This document shows, piece by piece, positions 24,903 to 32,731 of a stretch of DNA of 64,000 bases. The notes beneath the pieces were generated by a model. That model worked only from the letters and a program-made list of their open reading frames with translations, made no database searches and was not told where the DNA came from. The position numbers and the translations under genes were made by a program. The stretch covers positions 310,001 through 374,000 of the forward strand of contig JADJHU010000015.1 in the NCBI GenBank assembly GCA_016707425.1, given 5' to 3'. The DNA comes from Gammaproteobacteria bacterium. GTDB taxonomy: Bacteria > Pseudomonadota > Gammaproteobacteria > Steroidobacterales > Steroidobacteraceae. The stretch's first letter is position 1. Each line of letters begins with the position of its first letter.

Positions 24903-26281
24903 AGGCCCTCCTTCGCGAGCTCGAGGGCACGCGCCATGGCGCCGCTCTTGGCGAGCACTTCCGCGTGCTCGGCCTCCGGAACGCTGTCGGCGACGATGCC
25001 GGCACCGGCCTGATAGCTGAACTCGTCACCGCTGAACACGAGGGTGCGGATGGTGATCGCCTGGTCCATGTCGCCGCGCGCACCGAAGTAGCCGACCGTC
25101 CCGCCGTAGAGCCCGCGCGGCACGGGCTCGAGCTCGTCGATGATCTGCATGGCGCGCACCTTCGGTGCTCCCACCAGCGTCCCGGCCGGAAAGGTCGCGG
25201 CGAAGAGATCGAAAGCGTCGCGATCGGGCGCGAGCTCTCCGTGTACACCGCTCACCATGTGCATCACGTGACTGTAGCGCTCGATGGCACGATAGGGGTC
25301 GACGTGCACACTGCCGGCACGGGCCACGCGCCCGAGGTCGTTGCGCGCGAGATCGACCAGCATCACATGCTCGGCGTTTTCCTTGGGATCGGCGCGGAGC
25401 TCCGCCTCGCGCGCGGCATCCTCGCGCTCGTCGTCCGAGCGCGGGCGGGTGCCCGCGATGGGCCGGAGCTGCGCGTGAATCCCCGAGAGCTTCACGAGCG
25501 CTTCCGGGGACGAGCCGACCACAGTCACCTCGCCCAGGCGACAGAAGTACATGTACGGCGAAGGGTTGATGAGACGCAGCGCGCGATAGGCCTGGAACGG
25601 ATCGAGCTCATGCCGGCCCGCGAAGCGCACCGAGAGCACGAGCTGATAGATGTCGCCCGCCGCGATGTATTCCTTCGTGCGCGCGACGCCGCGCAGAAAA
25701 TCCTCGCGGCTGAGCGCCGGTTGCGGCGGGGCGTAGCCGGCACGACGCGCGCCATCCGGCAGGCCGCCGCGGAGTGCACGCACGATTTCGCGGCGCAGGC
25801 TCTCGCGTTCGCTCTCGCTCCCGGCATGCAGGAGCGCGATGCCGCGGGTGAGGTGGTCGAAGACCAGCACCGAGCGGGGCGCGGCGTAGTGCAGATCCGG
25901 CACGCTCGCAGGAGAGCTCCGTCGTGGCAGCTTCTCGAAGTAGCGCACGACGTCGTAGGCGGCATAGCCCACGAGCCCGCCCGCCAACGGCACGCCGGCC
26001 ATCCAGGGCTCGGGCCGCGGCGCCCGGGCGAGCCCGGCACGGAGTCCTGCGAGCAGTTCCTCGCGGCTGCGCGGCAGGGCGCGGCGCTCGGCGCCGATGT
26101 GGAAACCCGCGCCATCGAGGCGCACCTCCAGCGCATCACCCAGGCCGATGAAGCTGTAGCGCGCGAGCCGTTCCCCGCCCTCGACGCTCTCGAGCAGGAA
26201 ACACGGCTCGAAGCTCCCGAGCTTCATGAAAGCCGACACGGGGGTGTCGAGGTCTCCGGCAATGTCGAACTTCAGTTTCAT
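24899..26281 (-). CDS. trpE: Anthranilate synthase component I
   Basis: This 460-residue chorismate-utilising enzyme is the first enzyme of tryptophan synthesis. The allosteric Trp site is suggested by CFLLESVEGG and NPSPYMYFCRLG, and the catalytic region by PIAGTRPR, ENAEHVMLVDLARNDLGRV, and IQAGAGIVADSVPE-like QAGAGIVADSVP. The length is a little short against about 500. No clear Shine-Dalgarno precedes the ATG, which lies 14 bp after the T run of the attenuator. Feedback inhibition by tryptophan and transcription attenuation are both expected. Confidence 0.96.
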   Translation of the reverse strand: MKLKFDIAGDLDTPVSAFMKLGSFEPCFLLESVEGGERLARYSFIGLGDALEVRLDGAGFHIGAERRALPRSREELLAGLRAGLARAPRPEPWMAGVPLAGGLVGYAAYDVVRYFEKLPRRSSPASVPDLHYAAPRSVLVFDHLTRGIALLHAGSESERESLRREIVRALRGGLPDGARRAGYAPPQPALSREDFLRGVARTKEYIAAGDIYQLVLSVRFAGRHELDPFQAYRALRLINPSPYMYFCRLGEVTVVGSSPEALVKLSGIHAQLRPIAGTRPRSDDEREDAAREAELRADPKENAEHVMLVDLARNDLGRVARAGSVHVDPYRAIERYSHVMHMVSGVHGELAPDRDAFDLFAATFPAGTLVGAPKVRAMQIIDELEPVPRGLYGGTVGYFGARGDMDQAITIRTLVFSGDEFSYQAGAGIVADSVPEAEHAEVLAKSGAMARALELAKEGL

Positions 26282-26295
26282 TTCATGCGGACAAC

Positions 26296-26329
26296 AAAAA
26301 ACCCATCCCGGTGCGGTCCGGAGATGGGT
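26296..26329 (-). terminator. trp attenuator terminator
   Basis: Read on the minus strand, ACCCATC-T-CCGG pairs with CCGG-GATGGGT (one bulged T) and is followed directly by TTTTTT (26296-26301). It lies between the leader peptide and trpE. A competing pairing is possible: GGAG, GGG and TGGT just after the leader peptide stop could pair with ACCA, CCC and CTCC inside the terminator arm, giving an antiterminator. A pause hairpin may form between GCGCC..CTCC in the leader reading frame and GGAG..GGCGC. Confidence 0.85.
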
Positions 26330-26397
26330 CTGGTGTTCGGGCTTCGTTCAGTGAATCAAGTACTGGCGAATCGATAACGCGACCAGCGCCCCCTCCG

Positions 26398-26445
26398 TCA
26401 GGAGCGGCGCCACCACCAGCGGCCAGTGCGGGGGGTCGTATTCAT
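26398..26445 (-). CDS. trpL: trp leader peptide (15 aa, three consecutive Trp codons)
   Basis: A 16-codon frame on the minus strand encodes MNTTPRTGRWWWRRS and stops with TGA. Three TGG codons in a row at codons 10-12 sit just before a possible pause hairpin and about 70 bases ahead of the terminator in front of trpE. This is the classic set-up of ribosome-mediated attenuation: stalling at Trp codons frees the second RNA segment to pair with the terminator arm. The ATG lies only a few bases after the predicted promoter and lacks a Shine-Dalgarno, so the transcript may be leaderless. Confidence 0.85.
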   Translation of the reverse strand: MNTTPRTGRWWWRRS

Positions 26446-26453
26446 CGCGGGCC

Positions 26454-26483
26454 AGTATGGCGAGGAGGTGGAGGCGGCGTCAA
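26454..26483 (-). promoter_or_regulatory. trp operon promoter
   Basis: On the minus strand TTGACG (26478-26483, 5 of 6) and CATACT (26454-26459, 4 of 6) are 18 bp apart. The expected start of transcription falls within 1-3 bases of the trpL ATG. The insertion sequence's target duplication begins immediately upstream of the -35 element, so any activator site farther upstream was displaced. Confidence 0.65.
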
Positions 26484-26488
26484 GGCAG

Positions 26489-27894
26489 AGTCTCTTCCAA
26501 CATGGTATGAGCCTGAACGGGGGGCCTTGATTCCAATATGGTTTGAGCCTGAAGCGGCGATTCCAGACCGATCATCACGACATGGTGATCGACATGAACG
26601 ACGCTTCGCTGACCACCCTGGCGCAGATCCGGGAGTTCCTCGCCGGCACGGCCGATGTGGTCTTTACCTCCACCGCGGACGAGGCGGCCCGCTATCGCTT
26701 CATCGCCGGGGTGCTCAGACGCTTCGACTACCCAGGGTTGGCGCGCTCCGAGAAGGGCCTGCTGCGCCGCTACCTGGCGCGCACCACCGGCTACTCACGG
26801 CCGCAACTGACCCGACTGATACGACAGCACCGTCAGTACGGGGGCCTCTCCCAGCGCTATGCTGCCCCCACGGCGGGCTTTCGCCGCCGCTACAGCGACG
26901 AGGACGTCGCACTGCTGGCGGAGGTCGACAGCCTGCATGGCACGCTCTCCGGCCCCACCACGCGGGTACTGCTCGAGCGGGCGCTGCATCTCTACGGTGA
27001 TGAGCGCTTCGCGCGCCTGGCGACGATCTCCGTCTCCCACCTCTACAACCTGCGTCAACTCACCGCCTACCGCAGCGTTCGCCGCCACTGGACCAAGACC
27101 CGGCCCACGCCCGTGCGCATCGGCCTGCGCAAGCCGCCCCGGCCCGAGGGGCGCCCCGGCTTCATCCGCATCGACTCCGTCCACCAGGGCGATCAGGACG
27201 GCTGCAAGGGCCTCTATCACCTCGACGCGGTCGATTGCGTCACCCAGTGGCAGCTCCTCGCCACCGCCGAGCGCATCAGCGAGGCCTACCTGCTGCCCGC
27301 CCTGCAAAGCCTGCTCGAGGGCTTCCCCTTCCAGATCCTCGGCTTCCACGCCGATAACGGCTCGAGTACATCAATCACACCGTCGCCAAGCTGCTCAACA
27401 AGCTCAACATCGAACTGACCCGCTCCCGGCCCCGCCACAGCAACGATAACGCCCTGGTCGAGACCAAAAACGGCGCCGTGGTCCGCAAGCATCTCGGCTA
27501 CGCCCATATTCCGCAGCGCTTCGCCACCGAGGTCAATGCCTTCTGCGCCGAACACCTCAACCCGTATCTGAACTTCCACCGACCCTGCTTCTTCGCCGTC
27601 GAGGCAATCGACGCCAAAGGCAAGATCCGCAAGCACTACCCCGCCGACCAGATCATGACGCCGTGGGACAGGCTGCGTTCCATCCTGGGGCCGCGCAATA
27701 CCTCAAGCCCGGCGTCACGCTCAACGCCCTGCAACACCAAGCCAGCCAGATCTCCGATAATGTGGCCGCGCAGCGCCTCAACACCGCTCGCACCAGGCTC
27801 TTCCAATCCATCCATCGACGGTCCAGACCCGCCGCCTGATTCAACCCTTACCGGTCAACGTCTCTCGGGCTCATACCTGAATTGGGAAAGACTG
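26489..27894. mobile_element. Insertion sequence with DDE transposase (degenerate)
   Basis: About 1.4 kb is bounded by imperfect inverted repeats: the left end AGTCTCTTCCAACATGG resembles the reverse complement of the right end (AGTCTTTCCCAATTCAGG), both running into GTATGAGCC. The flanks GGCAG at 26484-26488 and 27895-27899 form a 5-bp target-site duplication, which fixes the ends. A second copy of the left-end motif (TTCCAATATGGTTTGAGCC) lies 36 bp inside, probably a transposase-binding subrepeat. The element sits between trpE and the divergent HerA-like gene. Confidence 0.85.
26582..27840 (+). pseudogene. Frameshifted DDE transposase (integrase catalytic core)
   Basis: The frame reads MVIDMNDASLTTLAQIREFL through a long helix-turn-helix region and into the integrase core with the first Asp (FIRIDSVHQGD). 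At about 27358 it changes phase in HADNGS; a single missing base would restore HADNGSEYINHT, placing the second Asp. The next segment carries the Glu (NALVETKNGAVVRKHLGY) in another frame. A second shift near 27690 leads to AAQYLKPGVTLNALQHQASQ, which ends at a TGA at 27840. All three catalytic acids are present in pieces, so the gene was lost recently. The family is rve-type; I did not assign a specific IS family. Confidence 0.85.
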
Positions 27895-28000
27895 GCAGGC
27901 AGACCGGAACCGCCAGGCCATCCAGCTCCCCGCCCGCAGTAGTGGCCACACCCCTGCTCGTGCAGAATCGCCTCATCCCACCCACGCGCAGTGCACTTCC

Positions 28001-30403
28001 ATGACGGACTACGAAAAGCTCGGCGTTTTCTATCTCGGTCGCGAGGTCGAAGCCGGCGGCGCGGCGAAGGACGACCTCGTCCTCTACGATTCGCGGGATC
28101 TCACCACCCACGCCGTGTGCGTCGGCATGACGGGCAGCGGCAAGACGGGACTCTGCCTCGCGCTCCTCGAGGAGGCGGCGATCGACGGCATTCCGGCGAT
28201 CTGCATCGACCCCAAGGGCGACCTCGGCAATCTCCTGCTCGCCTTCCCGCAGCTCGCCCCGGCCGACTTTCAGCCGTGGATCGATCCGGCCGACGCCGCA
28301 CGCAAGGGCGTGACGCCCGAGGTGCTCGCCGCACAGACTGCCGAGAGCTGGCGCAAGGGGCTCGCGGAGTGGGGCCAGCCTGCGGAGCGCATCGCCAAGT
28401 TCCGCGACGCCGTGGACATCGCGATCTACACGCCGGGTGCGGCGACCGGGCTGCCGCTCTCGGTGCTGCGCTCCTTCGCACCGCCGCCGCCGGAGGCGCT
28501 CGCCGATGCGGGGAGTCTCCGCGAGCGGGTGGGCACGGTGGTCTCGGGGCTCTTCAGTCTCCTCGGACGGGATGCCGATCCTCTGCAGAGCCGCGAGCAC
28601 ATCCTGCTCGCGAATCTCATCGAGCACGCCTGGCGCGAGGGGCGGAGCCTCGACATCGCAGGGCTCGTCGCCGCCGTGCAGCGCCCGCCCTTCGACCGCG
28701 TGGGCGCTTTCGATCTCGAGACCTTCTACCCCGCGAAGGAGCGTCTGCAGCTCGCGATGGCGCTCAACAACCTCCTCGCCTCACCGGGATTCGCGGCCTG
28801 GTTCGAGGGCGAAGCCCTCGATGCGCAGCGTCTGCTCTTCACGCCCGAGGGCAGGCCGCGCATCTCGATCGTCTCGATCGCGCATCTCCCCGATGCCGAG
28901 CGCATGTTCATCGTGACGCTGCTGCTCAACGAGGTGATCGGCTGGATGCGCGCGCAGTCGGGCACCTCTAGCCTGCGCGCCATCCTCTACATGGATGAGA
29001 TCTTCGGCTACTTCCCGCCGAGCGCGAATCCGCCCTCCAAGCTGCCGATGCTCACGCTCCTGAAGCAGGCGCGTGCCTTCGGACTCGGCTGCGTGCTCGC
29101 CACGCAGAACCCCGTCGATCTCGATTACAAGGGCCTGGCGAACGCCGGCACCTGGTTCATCGGCCGGCTGCAGACCGAACGCGACAAGCTGCGCGTCATG
29201 GAGGGACTCGAGAGCGCGCAGGCCGGTGCGGGCCTCGAGCGCGCCGAGCTCGACAGGCTTCTGTCGGCACTCGCGCCACGCGTCTTCCTGATGCGCAACG
29301 TCCACGAGGATGCGCCTGTGCTCATGCGCAGCCGGTGGGCGCTCTCCTACCTGCGCGGCCCGCTCACGGGTGCCGAGATCTCACGGCTGATGACGCCGCG
29401 CAAGGCGCCGCGCGCAGCCGCCACGGCGCCCACGGCGGGCGTGACAACCGCCACGATGGGCGCGCCAGCGGGCGCAGCCGGCGTGCCGCGACCGGTGCTG
29501 CCCGCTTCGATCCGCGAGTATTTCCTGCCCTCTCCGTCCGGCAGGGAGCCATTGCGCTATGAGGCGCGGGTGATGGGACGCGCAAAGCTCCATTTCGTGG
29601 ACGCAAAGCTCGGCCTCGACTGCTGGCAGAGCGGCTGCTGGCTCGCGCCCCTCGACGACGACGGCCGTGAAGTGCTCTGGACGGAAGCGACCACGCTGCC
29701 TGACACAGGCTCGCCACTTGCGGCGTCGCCCCAGCCGGATGCGACCTTCGCACCGCTGCCGCCTGCGGCACAACGCGCAGCCTCCTACGACGCCTGGGGC
29801 CGGACCCTCAACCGCCATCTCTACGAGAATGCACGCACCGAGCTCTTCGTGGCGGATGCCCTGAAGGCCGTCTCCGGTCCCGGGGAGAGCGAGGGTGACT
29901 TCCGTGCGCGCCTCTCGCTGCAGGCTCGCGAACGCCGCGACACCGACGTCGAGGCACTGCGCCGTCGCTATGCTCCACGGCTCGCGTCTCTCCAGGAGCA
30001 GCTGCGTCGCGCCGGCGAACGTACGGAGCGCGAGAAGTCGCAGCAGAATCAGCAGAAGCTGCAGACCGTGCTCTCGGTGGGCGCAACCGTGCTCGGCGCC
30101 TTGCTCGGGCGGCGGGCGATCTCGACCTCGACGCTCGGGCGGGCCACCACCGCTGCGCGCTCGGCCGCGCGTATCGGCCGCGAGGGGGAAGATGTCGCAC
30201 GCGCGGAGGAGAGCCAGGGCGTCCTGGAGCAGCGCCTCGCGGATCTGCAGCGCGAGCTCGAGACCGAAATTGCGCGCGCGGGAAGCACCTTCGACGCGGG
30301 CACGGTCGCCCTGCGTAGAGCGAGTGTCGCGCCGCGCAAGGCCGACATCGCGGTCGGCGAGCTCGCCCTGATCTGGCTTCCGCGGCCCCAGGGCGGTCTC
30401 TGA
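28001..30403 (+). CDS. HerA-like ATPase / DUF87-type helicase domain protein
   Basis: This 800-residue cytosolic protein has a Walker A (VGMTGSGKTGLC) at residues 42-49 and a Walker B (AILYMDEIFGYF) near residue 330, plus ATQNPVDLDYKGL, typical of the HerA/FtsK superfamily. The C-terminal third has an Ala-rich linker and then long charged helices, probably coiled coil (about residues 640-770), with a small hydrophobic patch (TVLSVGATVLGALLG). HerA proteins usually form hexameric DNA pumps, often with NurA nuclease, but no nuclease partner is next door here. A lone housekeeping role or a defence role is therefore open. The start follows the IS by about 100 bp. Confidence 0.85.
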   Translation: MTDYEKLGVFYLGREVEAGGAAKDDLVLYDSRDLTTHAVCVGMTGSGKTGLCLALLEEAAIDGIPAICIDPKGDLGNLLLAFPQLAPADFQPWIDPADAARKGVTPEVLAAQTAESWRKGLAEWGQPAERIAKFRDAVDIAIYTPGAATGLPLSVLRSFAPPPPEALADAGSLRERVGTVVSGLFSLLGRDADPLQSREHILLANLIEHAWREGRSLDIAGLVAAVQRPPFDRVGAFDLETFYPAKERLQLAMALNNLLASPGFAAWFEGEALDAQRLLFTPEGRPRISIVSIAHLPDAERMFIVTLLLNEVIGWMRAQSGTSSLRAILYMDEIFGYFPPSANPPSKLPMLTLLKQARAFGLGCVLATQNPVDLDYKGLANAGTWFIGRLQTERDKLRVMEGLESAQAGAGLERAELDRLLSALAPRVFLMRNVHEDAPVLMRSRWALSYLRGPLTGAEISRLMTPRKAPRAAATAPTAGVTTATMGAPAGAAGVPRPVLPASIREYFLPSPSGREPLRYEARVMGRAKLHFVDAKLGLDCWQSGCWLAPLDDDGREVLWTEATTLPDTGSPLAASPQPDATFAPLPPAAQRAASYDAWGRTLNRHLYENARTELFVADALKAVSGPGESEGDFRARLSLQARERRDTDVEALRRRYAPRLASLQEQLRRAGERTEREKSQQNQQKLQTVLSVGATVLGALLGRRAISTSTLGRATTAARSAARIGREGEDVARAEESQGVLEQRLADLQRELETEIARAGSTFDAGTVALRRASVAPRKADIAVGELALIWLPRPQGGL

Positions 30404-30473
30404 CCCCGCGGGCGCGCGACGAGGCGATACAATGCGCCTCCATCCACTCACACCCGAGAGAACCAGAGGATCC

Positions 30474-30686
30474 ATGAGCAACGATAATCGAGCAACGGCA
30501 CGCGAGACCAACCTGCCTGCGGAGAGCGGCTGCGGCTGCGGCAGCACGGGCGCCGGCACGGGCGGCTGCGGGGGCGAGGCCGTCGCGCCGCTGGCTCCGG
30601 CGAAGAAGGCTGCGCCCGTCGAGCCCAAAGAGGTCGGGACCGGGCGACCGAACGACTCCTGCTGCGGCGGGGGCAGCTGCGGCTGA
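30474..30686 (+). CDS. Small Cys/Gly-rich protein (70 aa)
   Basis: A 70-residue product begins MSNDNRATARETNLPAESG. It has two cysteine clusters, CGCGSTGAGTGGCGG near residues 20-34 and CCGGGSCG at the C-terminus, separated by an Ala/Pro/Lys-rich linker. There is no signal peptide. The ATG has an AGAGGA site about 6 bases upstream, and it lies between the HerA-like gene and yajQ in the same direction. I do not recognise the family. Clustered cysteines suggest metal binding or a redox-active tail, which is inference. Confidence 0.6.
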   Translation: MSNDNRATARETNLPAESGCGCGSTGAGTGGCGGEAVAPLAPAKKAAPVEPKEVGTGRPNDSCCGGGSCG

Positions 30687-30705
30687 CAGCCCGGGGCGCG
30701 CCCGT

Positions 30706-31188
30706 ATGCCATCCTTCGACGTCGTCTCCGAGCTCGATGCGCACGAAGTCACCAACGCGGTGGACCAGGCGAACCGGGAGCTCGCGCAGCGCTTCGACTT
30801 CAAGGATACGGGCGCGCGTTTCGCACTCGAGGATCTCAGTGTCACGATGCACGCGCAGGTGGATTTCCAGCTGAAGCAGATGCTGGAAATCCTCAAGATC
30901 CGGCTCGCCAGGCGCGGCATCGACATCGCCTGCCTCGAGGTGAAGGATGCAGAGGTCAATCTGGCCGCAGCACGACAGCAGGTCGTGCTGCGCCACGGCA
31001 TCGATCAGGACGCGGGCAGGAAGATCGCGCGGCTCGTGAAGGATTCGAAGCTCAAGGTGCAGGCGAGCATCCAGGGCGACAAGGTGCGCGTGCAGGGCAA
31101 GTCGAAGGATGACCTGCAGGCCGCGATCCAGCTGCTGCGCAAGGCGGAGCTCGCGGTGCCGGTGCAGTTCGAGAACTTCAGGGATTGA
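30706..31188 (+). CDS. yajQ: YajQ family cyclic di-GMP-binding protein
   Basis: This 160-residue protein matches YajQ over its whole length: MPSFDVVSELDAHEVTNAVDQ, RFDFKDTGA and the C-terminal KVRVQGKSKDDLQAAIQLLR. YajQ-like proteins (XC_3703 in Xanthomonas, PA4395 in Pseudomonas) bind cyclic di-GMP and nucleic acids and affect virulence gene transcription. It overlaps the convergent BtuF-like gene by 11 bp at the 3' ends. Confidence 0.97.
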   Translation: MPSFDVVSELDAHEVTNAVDQANRELAQRFDFKDTGARFALEDLSVTMHAQVDFQLKQMLEILKIRLARRGIDIACLEVKDAEVNLAAARQQVVLRHGIDQDAGRKIARLVKDSKLKVQASIQGDKVRVQGKSKDDLQAAIQLLRKAELAVPVQFENFRD

Positions 31189-32137
31189 GGGCCCGGCACA
31201 GCGCCTCGGTCGCGTCCAGCATGCTCGGACCCATGCGCCCGAGCCGCTGGTCCTCGAAGGAAAGAAGATGCTTCGTGCGCACGGCGCGCAGCATCGGGTA
31301 GCGGCGCCATTCGGCGAGCCATTCGGCAGCCATTCCCGGCGGTGCGGCGGCGATGATGATCTGCGGGTCGCGCTTAATCACCGCTTCGAGGCTGACCACG
31401 GGCGAGAGCTCCCGCAGGTCGGCAAAGACATTGCGCACCCCGCAGAGCCGCAGAGCCTCGCTCATCACCTGTCCGCCGCCCACGGTGTAGATCGGCCGGC
31501 CCCACACCTGCAGGAGCGCCGACGGAGGCGATGCGCGCGTGTAGCGGCGCTCGAGCGTCTGCAGCCGCTGTTCGATCGCGGCGGCCGCAGTTTCGGCCTG
31601 GACACGCGTCGCAGCGAGCGCACCGAGCCGGCGGAGTGAGTCCGGCAGATCTGCGAGCGTCGTGATGCGGTGGCGATAGATCGGAATTCCCAGCCTCGCC
31701 AGCCGCTCGATGTGCGCCGCTGGATTTCCGCCGGGCCAGACCACGATGACATCGGGTCGCAGCGCCACGACGCGCTCGATGTCGACCGCCAGGGCATCGC
31801 CGATGCGCGGAATGCGCCGGGCCGCGGCGGGCTCGCTGGAGTACTCGGCGACACCGACGAGGCGGCCTCCCGCACCCGCTGCAAACAGCATTTCCGTGGC
31901 GCCTGCAGAGAGACTCACGATGCGTGCGGGTGGCGCTGCAAGGTGCAGGCGGGCGCCCGTGTCGTCAACGATCTCGATGCCGGCCTGCGCGACCGCATGC
32001 GCCGCCGCCAGCAGGAGCAGCGCCGCGATCGTCCGACAACGGCGTCTCAGGAGTGCGCCGAGGAGCGGATTGACGGGCAGCTCACAGCGCACGCGGCGCG
32101 CGACGACGCCGCCGCTGGAAAGCCGTGGAATACGCAT
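31178..32137 (-). CDS. BtuF-like periplasmic substrate-binding protein
   Basis: The product is about 319 residues from the ATG at 32137, with a signal peptide (TIAALLLLAAAHAVAQA) and the class III binding-protein fold of BtuF: RIVSLSAGATEMLFAAGAGGRLVGVAEYS, ERVVALRPDVIVVWPGG and PVVSLEAVIKRDPQIIIAAAP. This family delivers cobalamin or ferric siderophores to an ABC importer. No importer genes lie beside it. It follows ahpC and ahpD on the minus strand, with a hairpin in the short gap. The long N-terminus (about 35 residues before the signal) may include the wrong start. Confidence 0.85.
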   Translation of the reverse strand: MRIPRLSSGGVVARRVRCELPVNPLLGALLRRRCRTIAALLLLAAAHAVAQAGIEIVDDTGARLHLAAPPARIVSLSAGATEMLFAAGAGGRLVGVAEYSSEPAAARRIPRIGDALAVDIERVVALRPDVIVVWPGGNPAAHIERLARLGIPIYRHRITTLADLPDSLRRLGALAATRVQAETAAAAIEQRLQTLERRYTRASPPSALLQVWGRPIYTVGGGQVMSEALRLCGVRNVFADLRELSPVVSLEAVIKRDPQIIIAAAPPGMAAEWLAEWRRYPMLRAVRTKHLLSFEDQRLGRMGPSMLDATEALCRALNP

Positions 32138-32144
32138 CGAGATC

Positions 32145-32173
32145 GATATCCCTCCCTTGCGGGGAAGGATATC
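32145..32173 (-). promoter_or_regulatory. Intercistronic hairpin that covers the ribosome site of the BtuF-like gene
   Basis: On the minus strand GATATCCTTCCCC and GGGAGGGATATC form a stem of about 11 pairs with one mismatch, starting at the ahpD stop codon. The 3' arm holds GGGAGGG, the only good Shine-Dalgarno for the following gene (12 bases before its ATG). No T run follows, so this is not a normal terminator. Confidence 0.6.
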
Positions 32174-32729
32174 AGGCAGCCGCCGCAGGCACCTCCCCGG
32201 CCTCCTCATACTCGAGCACTCCGGCCACGGCATGGACCGTGGCCGCAATGCGTACGGCGCTCTGGATCGCCTCGCGCGCGACACCGTGCTCGCGCAGCTT
32301 GCGCTCATGCGAGACGATGCAGGCGCCGCAGCCGTTGACGGCCGAGACGGCAAGCGACAGGAGTTCGAAGTCGAGCCGGTCGATGCCCGGGCGGCCGATC
32401 ACGTTCATGCGCAGCCGTGCCGGCAGCGTGCGGTACTCCGGGTCCTCCACGAGATGCAGGAACCGGTAGTAGATGTTGTTCATGCCCATGATCGCCGCGG
32501 CCGCGCGAGCAGCAGCCACGTGCGCATCGTCTAGATGTGCACGTGCCAGCCCCTCGATGCGGCGCGCGAAGGTCGCATTGCGCGCGGCGATGCCCGTCGC
32601 AAGCGCCACCGACCAGATCTGCCGCTCGGTGAGTCCGGGCGCACCCTGCACCGTGAGGACCGAGCCCAGGTTGAGCGAAAGATCGCTCGCATGAGGCGGC
32701 AGCGCCGCCCGCACCGCATCGAGGTTCAT
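32172..32729 (-). CDS. AhpD-like alkylhydroperoxidase
   Basis: This 185-residue helical protein of the carboxymuconolactone decarboxylase/AhpD family has the redox-active CxxC in NGCGACIVSHERKLREHGV; the paired cysteines and the downstream His are the catalytic set. AhpD proteins reduce peroxiredoxins. It starts 2 bp after the ahpC stop and is co-transcribed with it under OxyR control. Confidence 0.92.
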   Translation of the reverse strand: MNLDAVRAALPPHASDLSLNLGSVLTVQGAPGLTERQIWSVALATGIAARNATFARRIEGLARAHLDDAHVAAARAAAAIMGMNNIYYRFLHLVEDPEYRTLPARLRMNVIGRPGIDRLDFELLSLAVSAVNGCGACIVSHERKLREHGVAREAIQSAVRIAATVHAVAGVLEYEEAGEVPAAAA

Positions 32730-32731
32730 GG

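Noticed and set aside
31178..32353. Upstream extension of the BtuF-like frame to 32353
   Set aside because: It would overlap ahpD, and the extra residues are low-complexity Ala/Arg without homology.
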